From Nocardia elegans NBRC 108235 (GTDB taxonomy: Bacteria > Actinomycetota > Actinomycetes > Mycobacteriales > Mycobacteriaceae): DNA of 64,000 bases. The notes beneath the pieces were generated by a model. The model saw nothing but the letters and a program-made list of their open reading frames with translations. It made no database searches and was not told the origin of the DNA. This document shows, piece after piece, positions 35,920-45,197 of the stretch. The stretch lies in contig NZ_BDBF01000038.1 of NCBI RefSeq assembly GCF_001612845.1, positions 22,106 through 86,105 of the forward strand. Reading direction: 5' to 3'. Position 1 is the first letter of the stretch. Every line of letters starts with the position of its first letter. The position numbers were made by a program, and so were the translations under genes.

Positions 35920-37629
35920 ATGACGACTCGTTCATCGAGCCCTGCCGCCACCTTCGACACTCTCGGCGTCGGCGCGCCGCTGTTGCGCGCGCTGGCCGCG
36001 CAGGGTTTCAGCGCACCGTTGCCGATTCAGGCCGCGACGCTTCCGGACACGCTGGCCGGCCGGGATGTGCTCGCTCGCGGGCGTACCGGCAGCGGTAAGA
36101 CCCTCGCCTTCTCGATTCCCATGGTCGACCGGCTGCACCGGCTCGGTCACCGGCGCCTCCCGGGCCGCCCCGCGGGTCTGGTGCTGGCGCCGACCCGCGA
36201 GCTCGCCACTCAGATCGCGGCGACTCTCGAACCGCTGACCGATGCGTGCGACTTGCGGGTGGTGACGGTGTTCGGTGGCGTGCCGCAGGCCCGGCAGGTC
36301 CGCGAATTGCGTTCGGGCGCGGATATCGTCGTCGCCTGCCCGGGCCGCCTGGAGGATCTGATCAAACAGCGCCTGGTCGCCCTGGACGAGGTGCGGATCA
36401 CCGTGTTGGACGAGGCCGACCACATGGCCGATCTCGGCTTCCTGCCCGGTGTCACCCGAATCCTCGCCGCGACCCCGGCCGACGGTCAGCGGATGCTGTT
36501 CTCCGCAACCCTGGACAACGGGGTGAACAAGCTGGTGCAGCGCTTCCTGCGAAACCCGTTGTCGCACACGGTCGACGAGGCCCACTCGCCGGTGCCCGCG
36601 ATGACCCACCACGTCTTCGAGATCGGCGACAGCGAGGCCAAGCGCGCACTGGTTCACACCCTCGCCTCCGGAACCGGACGGCGAATCCTGTTCATGCGCA
36701 CCAAACATCACGCGCGACGGCTGGCCAAGCAGCTCACCACCGCCGGAATTCCGGCCGCCGATCTGCACGGCAATCTGTCGCAGGTCGCGCGCGACCGCAA
36801 TCTGGCGGCCTTCGCCGACGGCACCACACGCGTGCTGGTCGCGACCGATATCGCCGCCCGCGGCGTCCACGTCGACGACGTCGAACTCGTCGTGCACGTC
36901 GATCCGCCCGCCGAACACAAGGCCTACCTGCACCGCTCCGGGCGCACCGCCCGCGCCGGCAGCACCGGCGACGTGGTGACGATCATGCTGCCGGAACAGC
37001 GCAAGGACGTCGCGGTCCTGCTGCGCAAGGCCGGACTCGACGTCCGCCCGCAACAGGTGCGTCCGGATTCCGCCCAGGTCACCGCACTGGTCGGCCCGGT
37101 CGCCGCGCCGGTGGCTCCCACCGCCTCGAAAACCGGCCGCGCCGAACAGAATTCACGCCGTCCCGCCTCGGGCACCGACAGCCCGTCTCGCAAGCCGAGG
37201 CGGAGCCGCGGCCCGGCGGCGCGGAGCGAACGCCGCGAATCGGCGAACCACAGCGCCGCGACGGTATCCGCGGGCCGCACGGCAGCCGGACGTCACCGAT
37301 CCGGGCACGACGGCGACCGAATGACGACGGCCACCACGGATACCGCGGCCGGCGGCCGAACCACGGCGGCGCGAAATCGGCGCACCACCGCCGGCGAGCG
37401 CCCGGCCGCATCGGACAACGGACGCGCGGGCGCGCGCACGGGCCGCGGACACCGCGGCACCGCCGACGTGCCCGCCCGCACAGGTGGCAAACCCGTGCGT
37501 GAACGCACGGCGGCGGCCACCGGCCGGACCGAGCGCGGCTCGTCCGCCCGCTCGACCGGCGGAACGAAACGCGCTCAGGCGCATGCTCGTTCGGCCGGAT
37601 CACCGCGGCCGGCGCGCGGCAATCGATAA
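35920..37629 (+). CDS. DEAD-box ATP-dependent RNA helicase
   Basis: A 569-residue superfamily II helicase. It has an N-terminal Q motif (Phe12, Gln37 region), motif I GRTGSGKT at 54-61, PTRELA, DEAD in VLDEADHMAD, SAT and HRSGRTARAG. The last 175 residues or so are a low-complexity basic tail rich in Arg, Thr, Gly and Ala, expected to bind RNA non-specifically. The frame is open far upstream into the leader, but the Q motif begins shortly after the ATG at 35920. Roles in cold adaptation, ribosome assembly or RNA decay are typical. Nothing here is fused or broken. Confidence 0.93.
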   Translation: MTTRSSSPAATFDTLGVGAPLLRALAAQGFSAPLPIQAATLPDTLAGRDVLARGRTGSGKTLAFSIPMVDRLHRLGHRRLPGRPAGLVLAPTRELATQIAATLEPLTDACDLRVVTVFGGVPQARQVRELRSGADIVVACPGRLEDLIKQRLVALDEVRITVLDEADHMADLGFLPGVTRILAATPADGQRMLFSATLDNGVNKLVQRFLRNPLSHTVDEAHSPVPAMTHHVFEIGDSEAKRALVHTLASGTGRRILFMRTKHHARRLAKQLTTAGIPAADLHGNLSQVARDRNLAAFADGTTRVLVATDIAARGVHVDDVELVVHVDPPAEHKAYLHRSGRTARAGSTGDVVTIMLPEQRKDVAVLLRKAGLDVRPQQVRPDSAQVTALVGPVAAPVAPTASKTGRAEQNSRRPASGTDSPSRKPRRSRGPAARSERRESANHSAATVSAGRTAAGRHRSGHDGDRMTTATTDTAAGGRTTAARNRRTTAGERPAASDNGRAGARTGRGHRGTADVPARTGGKPVRERTAAATGRTERGSSARSTGGTKRAQAHARSAGSPRPARGNR

Positions 37630-37730
37630 GGAACTTCCACCGACCGGCGGTCTCGGCAGGCGAGCGCTCACCCATCCGGGTGAACGTCGCGGCCGGGACG
37701 CCGCCGGCGTGTTCGGTGAACCCCCACCGG

Positions 37731-38045
37731 CTATCCGGTCAGCTTCAATCCCACCACGCTCGCAACGATCAACAGCAGCAGAGCGATCTTCACCAGCGAC
37801 GCCTGTTCGGTCCCGGTGACCATCGCGTACAGCACGGTGAGCGCGGCCCCGATGCCTACCCACACCGCGTAGGAGGTGCCCACGGGCAGGGTGCGCATCG
37901 CATAGGCGAGACCCGACATCGAGGCCACCAGCGCGGCCGCGAAGACGAGCGACGGCACGATGCGGGTGAAGCCCTGTGATTTCCCCAGCGCGGTGGCCCA
38001 GACGGCCTCGAAGACTCCGGACAGCACCAAGACGATCCAGGCCAT
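37731..38045 (-). CDS. small multidrug resistance (SMR) transporter, SugE/Gdx- or EmrE-like
   Basis: A 104-residue protein with four transmembrane helices and the essential membrane-embedded glutamate at Glu13 (SGVFEAVWA). GTSYAVWVGIGA in helix 3 is the family signature. SMR proteins form antiparallel dimers and exchange protons for cationic drugs or guanidinium. The second of two in-frame ATGs (38045) is preferred because the first abuts GAAGGGA. No riboswitch could be recognised upstream, so guanidinium export versus drug export cannot be decided. Confidence 0.92.
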   Translation of the reverse strand: MAWIVLVLSGVFEAVWATALGKSQGFTRIVPSLVFAAALVASMSGLAYAMRTLPVGTSYAVWVGIGAALTVLYAMVTGTEQASLVKIALLLLIVASVVGLKLTG

Positions 38046-38174
38046 AGGCGGCATTCCCTTCGGAAATACCGTCTTGTCGGGCCCGGGTACGGTTGCGATC
38101 GTCCGGTCGGCCGCAGAACGCGACCTCCCAATTCCAGCGCCAACGACCGGGCGAAAATTCCCGGTCGTCCGTGG

Positions 38175-38248
38175 TCGGGATGACAGGATTTGAACCTGCG
38201 ACCCTCCGCTCCCAAAGCGGATGCGCTACCAAGCTGCGCTACATCCCG
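38175..38248 (-). tRNA. tRNA-Pro (TGG)
   Basis: Reading the minus strand gives a 74-nt cloverleaf. The acceptor stem is CGGGATG with CATCCCG and discriminator A. The D arm contains AGCGCAGCTTGGTAGCGC and the anticodon stem-loop CCGCTTTGGGAGCGG has anticodon TGG. The T arm is GCAGGTTCAAATCCTGT. CCA is not encoded. It lies downstream of tRNA-Gly on the same strand. Confidence 0.95.
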
Positions 38249-38327
38249 TTTCCGTCCAGCGGCTCCGCTGGCGCCTCCCGATGGACGGGATCCGGCGGCC
38301 GGGGATTGCCGACAATCCCCTCATCGG

Positions 38328-38398
<71 letters not shown>

Positions 38399-39175
38399 AG
38401 GCATACGACACCAATGGGATCGCCACGATGTCGTCTGCGTGTAGGACTGTACCGAACTTCACTTCCGGAATGCCAATCGCACACCCGGTTTTCGCACGGC
38501 GCGTCCGCCGGACTGCGCACCGGCGCTCCCGACTCCCTCCACAGCCGACCCACAGCGACTGCACAGCAACCGCGTCGATCGGTCGAGGTGGCGCTTTCCG
38601 ATCGATTCGCGGCACGACCGCCGTCACCGCCGAAGGCATGGTCACCACCGGCGGTCGGGCGCACCCATCCGCCGCCACCCGTTCCCACACCTGGGCACAA
38701 CGCGATGCCGCAGCGACCCCTCGCGCAGGCGGAGCATCGAATGCTCACTCCACGGCCGAACCTCGCCGGCCCCCTGTGATACTCGTCACCAGCGACTCGC
38801 CGCCGCCGCTCGAGCCGGTGCGATGTCGAGGGCTCTGGCCTGCGATAAGAACGATTCGCGAAGACCCGCCCACCCGCGGGTGAACGTCGGCGCCAACACA
38901 CCGGGCGCGACACGCTGGGGCAAGGTGTAACGCCGCAGGCCCGGCGTCGATCACACTGCCGATCGCCATTCGCGACGTATCGGAACAGGTTGTAAAACAG
39001 CGTTTTTCGGTGCCGAGTGGCTTGCTAGGATCCTTTTTGCCGGACGGGGGTATCTGGAAAGGGGGCGGTGAGCGTGCGCCGAAGGTGTACTCGACCGCGA
39101 AGCAGTGAGCGCGTTCCGGAGGGCGTGACCGGCCGGAGCGCCGGCGTCGACGACGTCTGCGCGAGGTGATCGGCG
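38399..39175. other. non-coding gap between the tRNAs and the GGDEF gene
   Basis: This 777-bp stretch has no convincing gene: the open frames on both strands are arginine-rich, have no ribosome-binding sites and cross the tRNA genes. It holds the tRNA promoter at its left end. Its right end has an AT-richer patch (38985-39045, including TTGTAAAA and TTTTTGCC) that is probably the GGDEF promoter. I see no repeat or mobile element in it. Confidence 0.6.
38446..38476 (-). promoter_or_regulatory. candidate promoter of the tRNA-Gly/tRNA-Pro pair
   Basis: On the minus strand TTGGCA (38471-38476) is followed 19 bases later by TACAGT (38446-38451), about 48 bp upstream of tRNA-Gly. The spacer is slightly long, so this is a tentative housekeeping promoter. 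Confidence 0.4.
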
Positions 39176-40180
39176 ATGCCTGCCGAACTCGACACGCAGA
39201 CCGCCGCCATCGTCGCGGCGACGACACGGGACTGGGTTCGTGCCGTCTATCCCGGCAGCGGGCTGACAGTCGGTCCCGAACACCTCGAGCAGGTGTTCGC
39301 GGCCATCGTCGACGAATTGTTGAATCTTGCACAGTCCGAACCGTTTCCGGTATCCGCCGCCCGCGCGATCGGGCGTCGGCTGGCCGAGGCGCCCCTCGAC
39401 CGCACCCGCATGCTCGCTCCTGCCACCAGAGCGCTGCTGGGCTTCGCGCCGGGTGATTCCGGCTCCCTGGTGGCGACCCGGTGGCCGTTCGTGGCCAGCC
39501 ATGCCATCGACAGCTATGCCGAGGCCCTGCAGCAGCGCGCCCTGGCCCAGCAGGAGCGAAATCTGACGGCGGCGGTTTCGGTGCGAGTGCAGGAGATCGC
39601 CGCGCTGCAGGACCGGCTGCGGCACGAGGCGACGCACGACGCGCTGACCGACCTCGCCAACCGCTCCCTGCTGCAGGAGCGGGTGCGGCTGATGGCCACC
39701 GACCACACCCGCGGCGTCGGCCTGCTGCTGCTCGATCTGGACGACTTCAAGCAGATCAACGACGGCTACGGCCATTCCGTCGGCGACGAGGTGCTGGTCG
39801 AGATCTCGCGGCGGCTGCGGGCGGCCTGCCCGGACGAAACGGTCGTATGCCGCTACGGCGGCGACGAATTCGTCATCGCCCTGCCCGCCCGCCGCAATAC
39901 GCTCGCCGAGGTGGCGATGCGCGTGCTGACCGCCCTGCACGATCCGGTGCCGACCGATGCCGGGCCGGTGCCGGTGTCGGCGAGCGTCGGCACGGCGTTC
40001 TCCCCGCCCGGACGTCCGTGCGACTTCTCAGATCTGCTGCGCAGCGCGGACCGGGCGATGTACTCGGCCAAGACGGCCGGCAAGCGGCAGTTCGCACTCT
40101 CCGAACTCGGCGATTCCGACGGCGAGCCGGGCGGTTACGGCGCCGCCCGACTCGGCTACGACGCGGCCGTCGCAGGCTGA
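39176..40180 (+). CDS. GGDEF-domain diguanylate cyclase
   Basis: A 334-residue soluble protein. Residues 1-120 form a helical domain I cannot name. A short coiled coil at about 115-150 (QQRALAQQERNLTAAVSVRVQEI) connects to a GGDEF domain with intact GGDEF at 228-232, metal and nucleotide residues LDLDDFKQINDGYGH at 186-200, and a C-terminal SADRAMYSAK. Synthesis of cyclic di-GMP from two GTP is predicted. The RxxD inhibitory site normally five residues before GGDEF is absent, so product inhibition may be lost. No EAL domain and no transmembrane segment is present. GAGG precedes the ATG. Confidence 0.92.
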   Translation: MPAELDTQTAAIVAATTRDWVRAVYPGSGLTVGPEHLEQVFAAIVDELLNLAQSEPFPVSAARAIGRRLAEAPLDRTRMLAPATRALLGFAPGDSGSLVATRWPFVASHAIDSYAEALQQRALAQQERNLTAAVSVRVQEIAALQDRLRHEATHDALTDLANRSLLQERVRLMATDHTRGVGLLLLDLDDFKQINDGYGHSVGDEVLVEISRRLRAACPDETVVCRYGGDEFVIALPARRNTLAEVAMRVLTALHDPVPTDAGPVPVSASVGTAFSPPGRPCDFSDLLRSADRAMYSAKTAGKRQFALSELGDSDGEPGGYGAARLGYDAAVAG

Positions 40181-40222
40181 GAGCAAGCCTCGGGCAAACC
40201 GTCGACGGGTACTCTGGTCGAT

Positions 40223-41095
40223 GTGTGGCTCCTGCTGATTCTTCTGGTCGTCGTGCTGATCGCGTTCGTCGCGATGGCGGTCACGGGGCGTTCGAACCAA
40301 CGCACCCGGGAGAACAACCAACTCGCCGACGCGAAGGCCGACGCCCGCCGGTTGATCGAACGCCTCGGCGGCCAGGTCTACAACCTCACGGGCACCGATC
40401 AGGCCTCCAAGCAGGCGCTCGCGGATGCGGGTGAACGGCTCAACGCCGCCGGCTCGCAGATCGATCAGGCCGCCACCGTCACCCAGGCACGGCTGGCCAA
40501 GGAAACCGCGATCGAGGGCCTGTACTACGTGCGCGCGGCGCGGACCGCGATGAATCTCGACCCCGGCCCACCGGTCCCCGAACTGGACGGCCAGCGGTCC
40601 GCCGGACGCGTCACCGAGGACCGCACCGTCGACTTCGACGGCCGCCGCATCGAGGCGTCGCCCACACCCTCCCCGCAAACTCCGAACTACTACCCGGGCG
40701 GCCGGGTCGCCGGTCGTCCGGTGCCGGCCGGCTGGTACTCCGAGCCGTGGTGGAAGACCGCACTGGTGGCCGGCGCCTGGGGCGTGGGCTCGGTGCTGCT
40801 GTTCGACGCGCTGTTCGGCGGCATGCACGGCGTCGGTTACGGAGCGGCCGGCTTCGAAAACGGTTACGGCGCAGGGTATGACGCCGGATTCGACGCGGGG
40901 CAGGACGCCGGTCAGGATCCCGGGCAAGGCTTCGACGGCGGTGACCAGGGCGGATACGACACCGCCGGATACGACGGCGGCGGCTACGACCAGGGCGGCG
41001 GGTACGACGGTGGTGGCTTCGATGGGGGCGGCTTCTTCGACGGCGGTGGTGGCTTCGACGGGGGCGACTTCGGCGGATTCGACGGAGGTTTTTAG
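40223..41095 (+). CDS. membrane-anchored protein with Gly/Asp-rich tail
   Basis: A 290-residue protein of unknown function. Residues 1-22 are one hydrophobic helix. Residues 30-115 look like a coiled coil rich in Ala, Asp, Lys and Gln (DAKADARRLIERLGG, DQASKQALADAGERL). A second hydrophobic segment lies near 177-197 (TALVAGAWGVGSVLLFDALFG). From about residue 205 on the sequence is a low-complexity repeat of GYDGGG/GFDGGG units with few other residues. Similar actinobacterial proteins are often labelled DUF1542. The start GTG at 40223 puts the helix at the very N-terminus. The tail suggests an extended or phase-separating segment (inference). Confidence 0.7.
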   Translation: MWLLLILLVVVLIAFVAMAVTGRSNQRTRENNQLADAKADARRLIERLGGQVYNLTGTDQASKQALADAGERLNAAGSQIDQAATVTQARLAKETAIEGLYYVRAARTAMNLDPGPPVPELDGQRSAGRVTEDRTVDFDGRRIEASPTPSPQTPNYYPGGRVAGRPVPAGWYSEPWWKTALVAGAWGVGSVLLFDALFGGMHGVGYGAAGFENGYGAGYDAGFDAGQDAGQDPGQGFDGGDQGGYDTAGYDGGGYDQGGGYDGGGFDGGGFFDGGGGFDGGDFGGFDGGF

Positions 41096-41148
41096 CTTTC
41101 CAGTAACCGGAAGTTGCGCCTCCGTTTACGTTGTGTTATCGATCTTCA

Positions 41149-42477
41149 GTGTTGATCGACCACGAGGCGAGGGTAGTTCCCTCGTCGTCGTTATCCGGGG
41201 GCGGGAAAAAGCCCCGACTACGGGCCGCTGCCGCATTCGCCGCCGCTGTGGCCCTGCTCACCATCGCCCAGGTGTGGGCATCCGACCACGGCGCCCTCGG
41301 GCCCTTTCGTAGTCTCCTCGCCGATTACGCGGCCGATCCGCAGTCGGCGTTCGTCTCCTGGGCGGGGCTGGGCCTTGCCTGTGTCGGTGTGCCCGCGCGC
41401 ATCCGGGTCGTCAGCCTCGCCTCGGCGGCGGTGCTGGACCTGCTGGTACTCGGCGTGCAAGCCCTGTGCGGCTGGCACCTTTCGATCGGAACCGGACCCA
41501 CGCTCGCCTTGACCGCCCTGGCGCTGACCGTCGCCCGGTGGCATGGCCGGCCACGGCGGATCGCCCTGCGCGCCATCGCCTTCGGCGCGTTGCTGATCAT
41601 GGCCTCGAAGCTCGCCGATACCTGGCTGCTGGTGAGCATTTCCGCCGGTCCCCGCGTACTGGATCAGTACGTGCAGTATGCCGATCGGGCACTGGGAGAT
41701 CCGGCGTGGGTGGTGGGCAGCATGCTCGACGCCGCGGGCCCGATTCCGTCGAATGTGTTGCACGCGGTGTACATCCAATTGCCGGCGGCGGCCGTGGTGG
41801 TCGCGGTCTGGCAGCTGCGCCACGTGACGACGAAGCCGTGGCCGCGACACAACCTGCTGCTCACATTCCTGGCACTGGGCATCGTCGGGCCGCTCGTCTA
41901 CGTGCTGTTTCCCGTGGTCGGCCCGGTGTTCGCCTACGGTCCGCTGGGCCACGGCCTGCAGATCGGCGACTGGCCGCATACGGTGCCGGCGATATCCGGC
42001 ACCCCGGCGCCGATGCTCTTCGATTCCGGCACCGCTCGCAACTGCATGCCGTCGATGCACACCGCTTGGGCCACAGCGTTGTTCGTTCATTCCCGCTCCG
42101 GGCCGCGGTGGCTGCGCTGGGGCGGGGCGGTGTGGCTGGTGTGCACGCTACTGGCGACGCTGGGCTTCGGCTACCACTACGGCTGCGATCTCGTGGCGGG
42201 GGCGGTCCTGTGCCTGACCGTGGAATCCGCACTGCGCGACCCCGAACGCGGCTGGGACGGCCACCGGATCCGGATGGTGACGCTCGGCGCCGGGGTTTTC
42301 GCGGGGCTGCTGCTGTCCTATCGTTTCCTCGCGGAGACCATCGCCGCCCACCCGCTGCCGTCCGGACTCGCCGTCCTGGCCGCACTGGCCGCCGTGATCT
42401 CCCTCTTCTACACGACGTGGTTCGCCGCGCCCGAGCGCCGAACGGCGAACATCGAAAGGTCGGTCTCAGCTTCATGA
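41149..42477 (+). CDS. PAP2-superfamily membrane phosphatase / transferase (Aur1-type)
   Basis: A 442-residue polytopic membrane protein whose C-terminal half contains the PAP2 signature: PSMHTAW after NCM (residues near 300) and GYHYGCDLVAG about 45 residues later. These supply the two catalytic His of the inositolphosphotransferase/Aur1 branch of PAP2. The N-terminal half adds several hydrophobic helices. Its stop overlaps the ATG of the GT87 mannosyltransferase (ATGA), so the two act together, perhaps in lipoglycan or phosphoinositide assembly (inference). The start is uncertain; GTG 41149 with a TGTTAT -10-like box just before it may be leaderless. Confidence 0.8.
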   Translation: MLIDHEARVVPSSSLSGGGKKPRLRAAAAFAAAVALLTIAQVWASDHGALGPFRSLLADYAADPQSAFVSWAGLGLACVGVPARIRVVSLASAAVLDLLVLGVQALCGWHLSIGTGPTLALTALALTVARWHGRPRRIALRAIAFGALLIMASKLADTWLLVSISAGPRVLDQYVQYADRALGDPAWVVGSMLDAAGPIPSNVLHAVYIQLPAAAVVVAVWQLRHVTTKPWPRHNLLLTFLALGIVGPLVYVLFPVVGPVFAYGPLGHGLQIGDWPHTVPAISGTPAPMLFDSGTARNCMPSMHTAWATALFVHSRSGPRWLRWGGAVWLVCTLLATLGFGYHYGCDLVAGAVLCLTVESALRDPERGWDGHRIRMVTLGAGVFAGLLLSYRFLAETIAAHPLPSGLAVLAALAAVISLFYTTWFAAPERRTANIERSVSAS

Positions 42478-43772
42478 TCACGGTGCGGACGGAGCGGCGC
42501 CAGCTGCTCCGCCACCAGCATTCGGACGACACGAGATATTTCCCCCGCATTCCGATCGTGATCGGAATTCTGCTCTCGGTGTCGGCCGCCCTGCTCATCT
42601 CGGCGCTGCACGGTTTCCTCGATCTGCAGGTCTATCGGGTCGACACCCTGGCCTGGTTGCACCGCGGCGCACTGTACGGTCCGCCGCTCCCGGTGGCCGG
42701 CCATACCGACCTGCCGTTCACCTATCCCCCGTCGGCGGCGGTACTGATGGCGCCGCTCGCCGTGATGCCGCTCTGGCTGGCGGAGATCGCGGTGACGGCC
42801 AGTTCGCTCGCATGTCTGTCGGTGACCGTCTGGCTCGTGCTCTCCCGGATCCGGCCCGATCTCAGCCCCCGTTCGAAAGCAACCCTGACCACCCCCGTCG
42901 TCATCGCGATGGCGGCGCTCGAACCGGTGCACACGACGCTGTGGTTCGGGCAGATCAACATCATCCTGATGGCCGCGGTGGCGCTGGACTGCCTGACCGT
43001 GAAACCCCGCTGGCCCCGAGGCGTGCTGATCGGCATCGCGACCGTCACGAAACTGACTCCGGCGGCCTTCGTGCTGTATCTGCTGATCCGCCGGGACTGG
43101 AAAGCGGCGGGAACGGCGGTGGCGACCGCCGCGGGAGTGGTGCTCGCCGGATTCGTGCTGTTCCCGCGGACGTCCACGCAGTACTGGCTGCACGCGATCG
43201 TCGAAACCGGGCGCATCGGCGCGCCCTACTACGCCGGAAACCAGTCCCTCAAGGGCATGATCTATCGACTCGGCCTGCCCGAATCCGCGGCCGTGGCGGT
43301 TTGGCTCGGACTCGGCCTCGCCGTCGTCGCCGCCGGCGCGGTCGCGATGCACCTGCTCCTGCGCGCCGAGCGCACCGCCGACACCGGCCCGCTCGCATCC
43401 GGGAATGCCCCCGCGATCACGAAATTCTCGGTCGCGGCCCTGCTGCTGAATGCCGCAGTGCTGCTACTGGTTTCGCCGGTCTCGTGGACCCATCACTGGG
43501 TCTGGGTGGCGCCCGCACTGGTGACCGCCGCCCTGTGGTCCGCGAGCAGATCCGCGGCGGCGGTGGCCGGCGCGATCGCCGCCGTCACCGCCCCGTTCCT
43601 GATCGGACAGGTGCTGGTGCCGGGCGGCGGCGACCGGGAGCTCGACTGGAATTGGTGGCAGCACCTGCTGGGCAATACCTACGTTCTCGTCGCCGTCGCG
43701 ATGCTCGGACTCGCGCTCACGCGTCTGCTCCGGCGCCGCGCCCCGGCTGTACCGGCTGCTCAGTCCGGCTGA
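42474..43772 (+). CDS. GT87 alpha-(1,2)-mannosyltransferase-like membrane protein
   Basis: A 432-residue GT-C protein with about 10 transmembrane helices, like mycobacterial PimE and related polyprenyl-phosphomannose-dependent enzymes. FLDLQVYRVDTLAWLHRG in the first external loop carries the catalytic Asp position, and PFTYPPSAAVLMAPL, LWFGQINIILM and SPVSWTHHWVW are family landmarks. It is coupled to the PAP2 gene by a 4-bp overlap and overlaps nei at its 3' end by 13 bp (convergent). The product is probably a mannosylated phosphoinositide or lipomannan. Confidence 0.88.
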   Translation: MITVRTERRQLLRHQHSDDTRYFPRIPIVIGILLSVSAALLISALHGFLDLQVYRVDTLAWLHRGALYGPPLPVAGHTDLPFTYPPSAAVLMAPLAVMPLWLAEIAVTASSLACLSVTVWLVLSRIRPDLSPRSKATLTTPVVIAMAALEPVHTTLWFGQINIILMAAVALDCLTVKPRWPRGVLIGIATVTKLTPAAFVLYLLIRRDWKAAGTAVATAAGVVLAGFVLFPRTSTQYWLHAIVETGRIGAPYYAGNQSLKGMIYRLGLPESAAVAVWLGLGLAVVAAGAVAMHLLLRAERTADTGPLASGNAPAITKFSVAALLLNAAVLLLVSPVSWTHHWVWVAPALVTAALWSASRSAAAVAGAIAAVTAPFLIGQVLVPGGGDRELDWNWWQHLLGNTYVLVAVAMLGLALTRLLRRRAPAVPAAQSG

Positions 43773-44575
43773 CAGGTGGGGCACCAGAACAGGTTTCGCC
43801 CCTCGAGCACGGCATGGGCGACGGTGGTTCCACAGATCCGGCAGGGCTCTCCGGCACGCCGATAGACGTAGGTGCGGGGTTTGCCGGCCGCATAGGACGG
43901 CGCGCCGCGGTCGTGTTCGGGGCGCACCACCACAATGGCGCCCCGGCGCACGCCGACCTTCATCAGCGCGACCAGGTCCGCCCACAGCGCCTCCCACTCC
44001 CCGGCCGTGATCGCGCGGCCGGGGCGCTGCGGTAACATGCCGTGCCGGAAGAGCACTTCCGCGCGGTAGACATTGCCCACCCCCGCCACCACCGACTGAT
44101 CCATCAGCAGCGCGGCGATCGACCGGTTCGAGCGGCGGATCCGCTGCGCCGCCCGATCCGGATCGGCATCGCGCCGCAGCGGATCCGGCCCGAGCCGGGC
44201 GGTGAGGACCTCGACTTCAGGTCCGTGCAGGACCTCGCACGCGGTCGGCCCGCGCAGATCGGTCCCGTACAGCGTATTCGCCGACTTCCCGGCGCCGATC
44301 ATCCGCATCCGCACCTGGCCGACCGGGTCGCTCAGGGGCGCGGGCGATTCGGTGAAGGTGCCGTAGAGACCGAGGTGCACATGGACCACCAGGCCCGAAT
44401 CGTAATGGTGCAGAAGGTGTTTACCCCACGCCTCGGCCTTGGTCAGCGTGGCTCCGTCGACCAGGGCGGCACCGTCGGCGAAGCGCCCCTGCGGACTGGA
44501 TACCCGCACGACACCGCCCGCGAAGCGCTGCTGATGCAGCTTCGCCAGGCGATGCAGCGTATGCCCCTCAGGCAT
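43760..44575 (-). CDS. nei: Fpg/Nei-family DNA glycosylase (Nei1-like)
   Basis: A bifunctional DNA glycosylase/AP lyase that removes oxidised pyrimidines. The 271-residue protein starts with the catalytic Pro2-Glu3 (PEGHTLHR), has the conserved Lys in LTKAEAWGKHL, the helix-two-turn-helix AGVGNVYRAE, and a C-terminal zinc finger CRIC-x-CPTC. The order nei-rpiB-Rv2466c-like matches the mycobacterial order. The last bases overlap the convergent GT87 gene. Confidence 0.95.
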   Translation of the reverse strand: MPEGHTLHRLAKLHQQRFAGGVVRVSSPQGRFADGAALVDGATLTKAEAWGKHLLHHYDSGLVVHVHLGLYGTFTESPAPLSDPVGQVRMRMIGAGKSANTLYGTDLRGPTACEVLHGPEVEVLTARLGPDPLRRDADPDRAAQRIRRSNRSIAALLMDQSVVAGVGNVYRAEVLFRHGMLPQRPGRAITAGEWEALWADLVALMKVGVRRGAIVVVRPEHDRGAPSYAAGKPRTYVYRRAGEPCRICGTTVAHAVLEGRNLFWCPTCQPD

Positions 44576-44653
44576 CGACCGAATCCCGTTCCACTCCCAC
44601 CGGCCCGCGGCCGGGCGCGCCGGACGGCGCCGCCCGGCCCGGTTCGGTACCTG

Positions 44654-45124
<471 letters not shown>

Positions 45125-45197
45125 GGCTGAGATTCTGTCAGGTGGGTGGTTTCGCTCCACATGGGGTCGTTTCCCGATCCTCTATAGAGTTCAGCCC

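Noticed and set aside
38046..38174. Guanidine riboswitch (ykkC or mini-ykkC) ahead of the SMR gene
   Set aside because: I looked for paired ACGR-loop hairpins and the ykkC core; only isolated ACGA and GACGG pieces without supporting stems were found.
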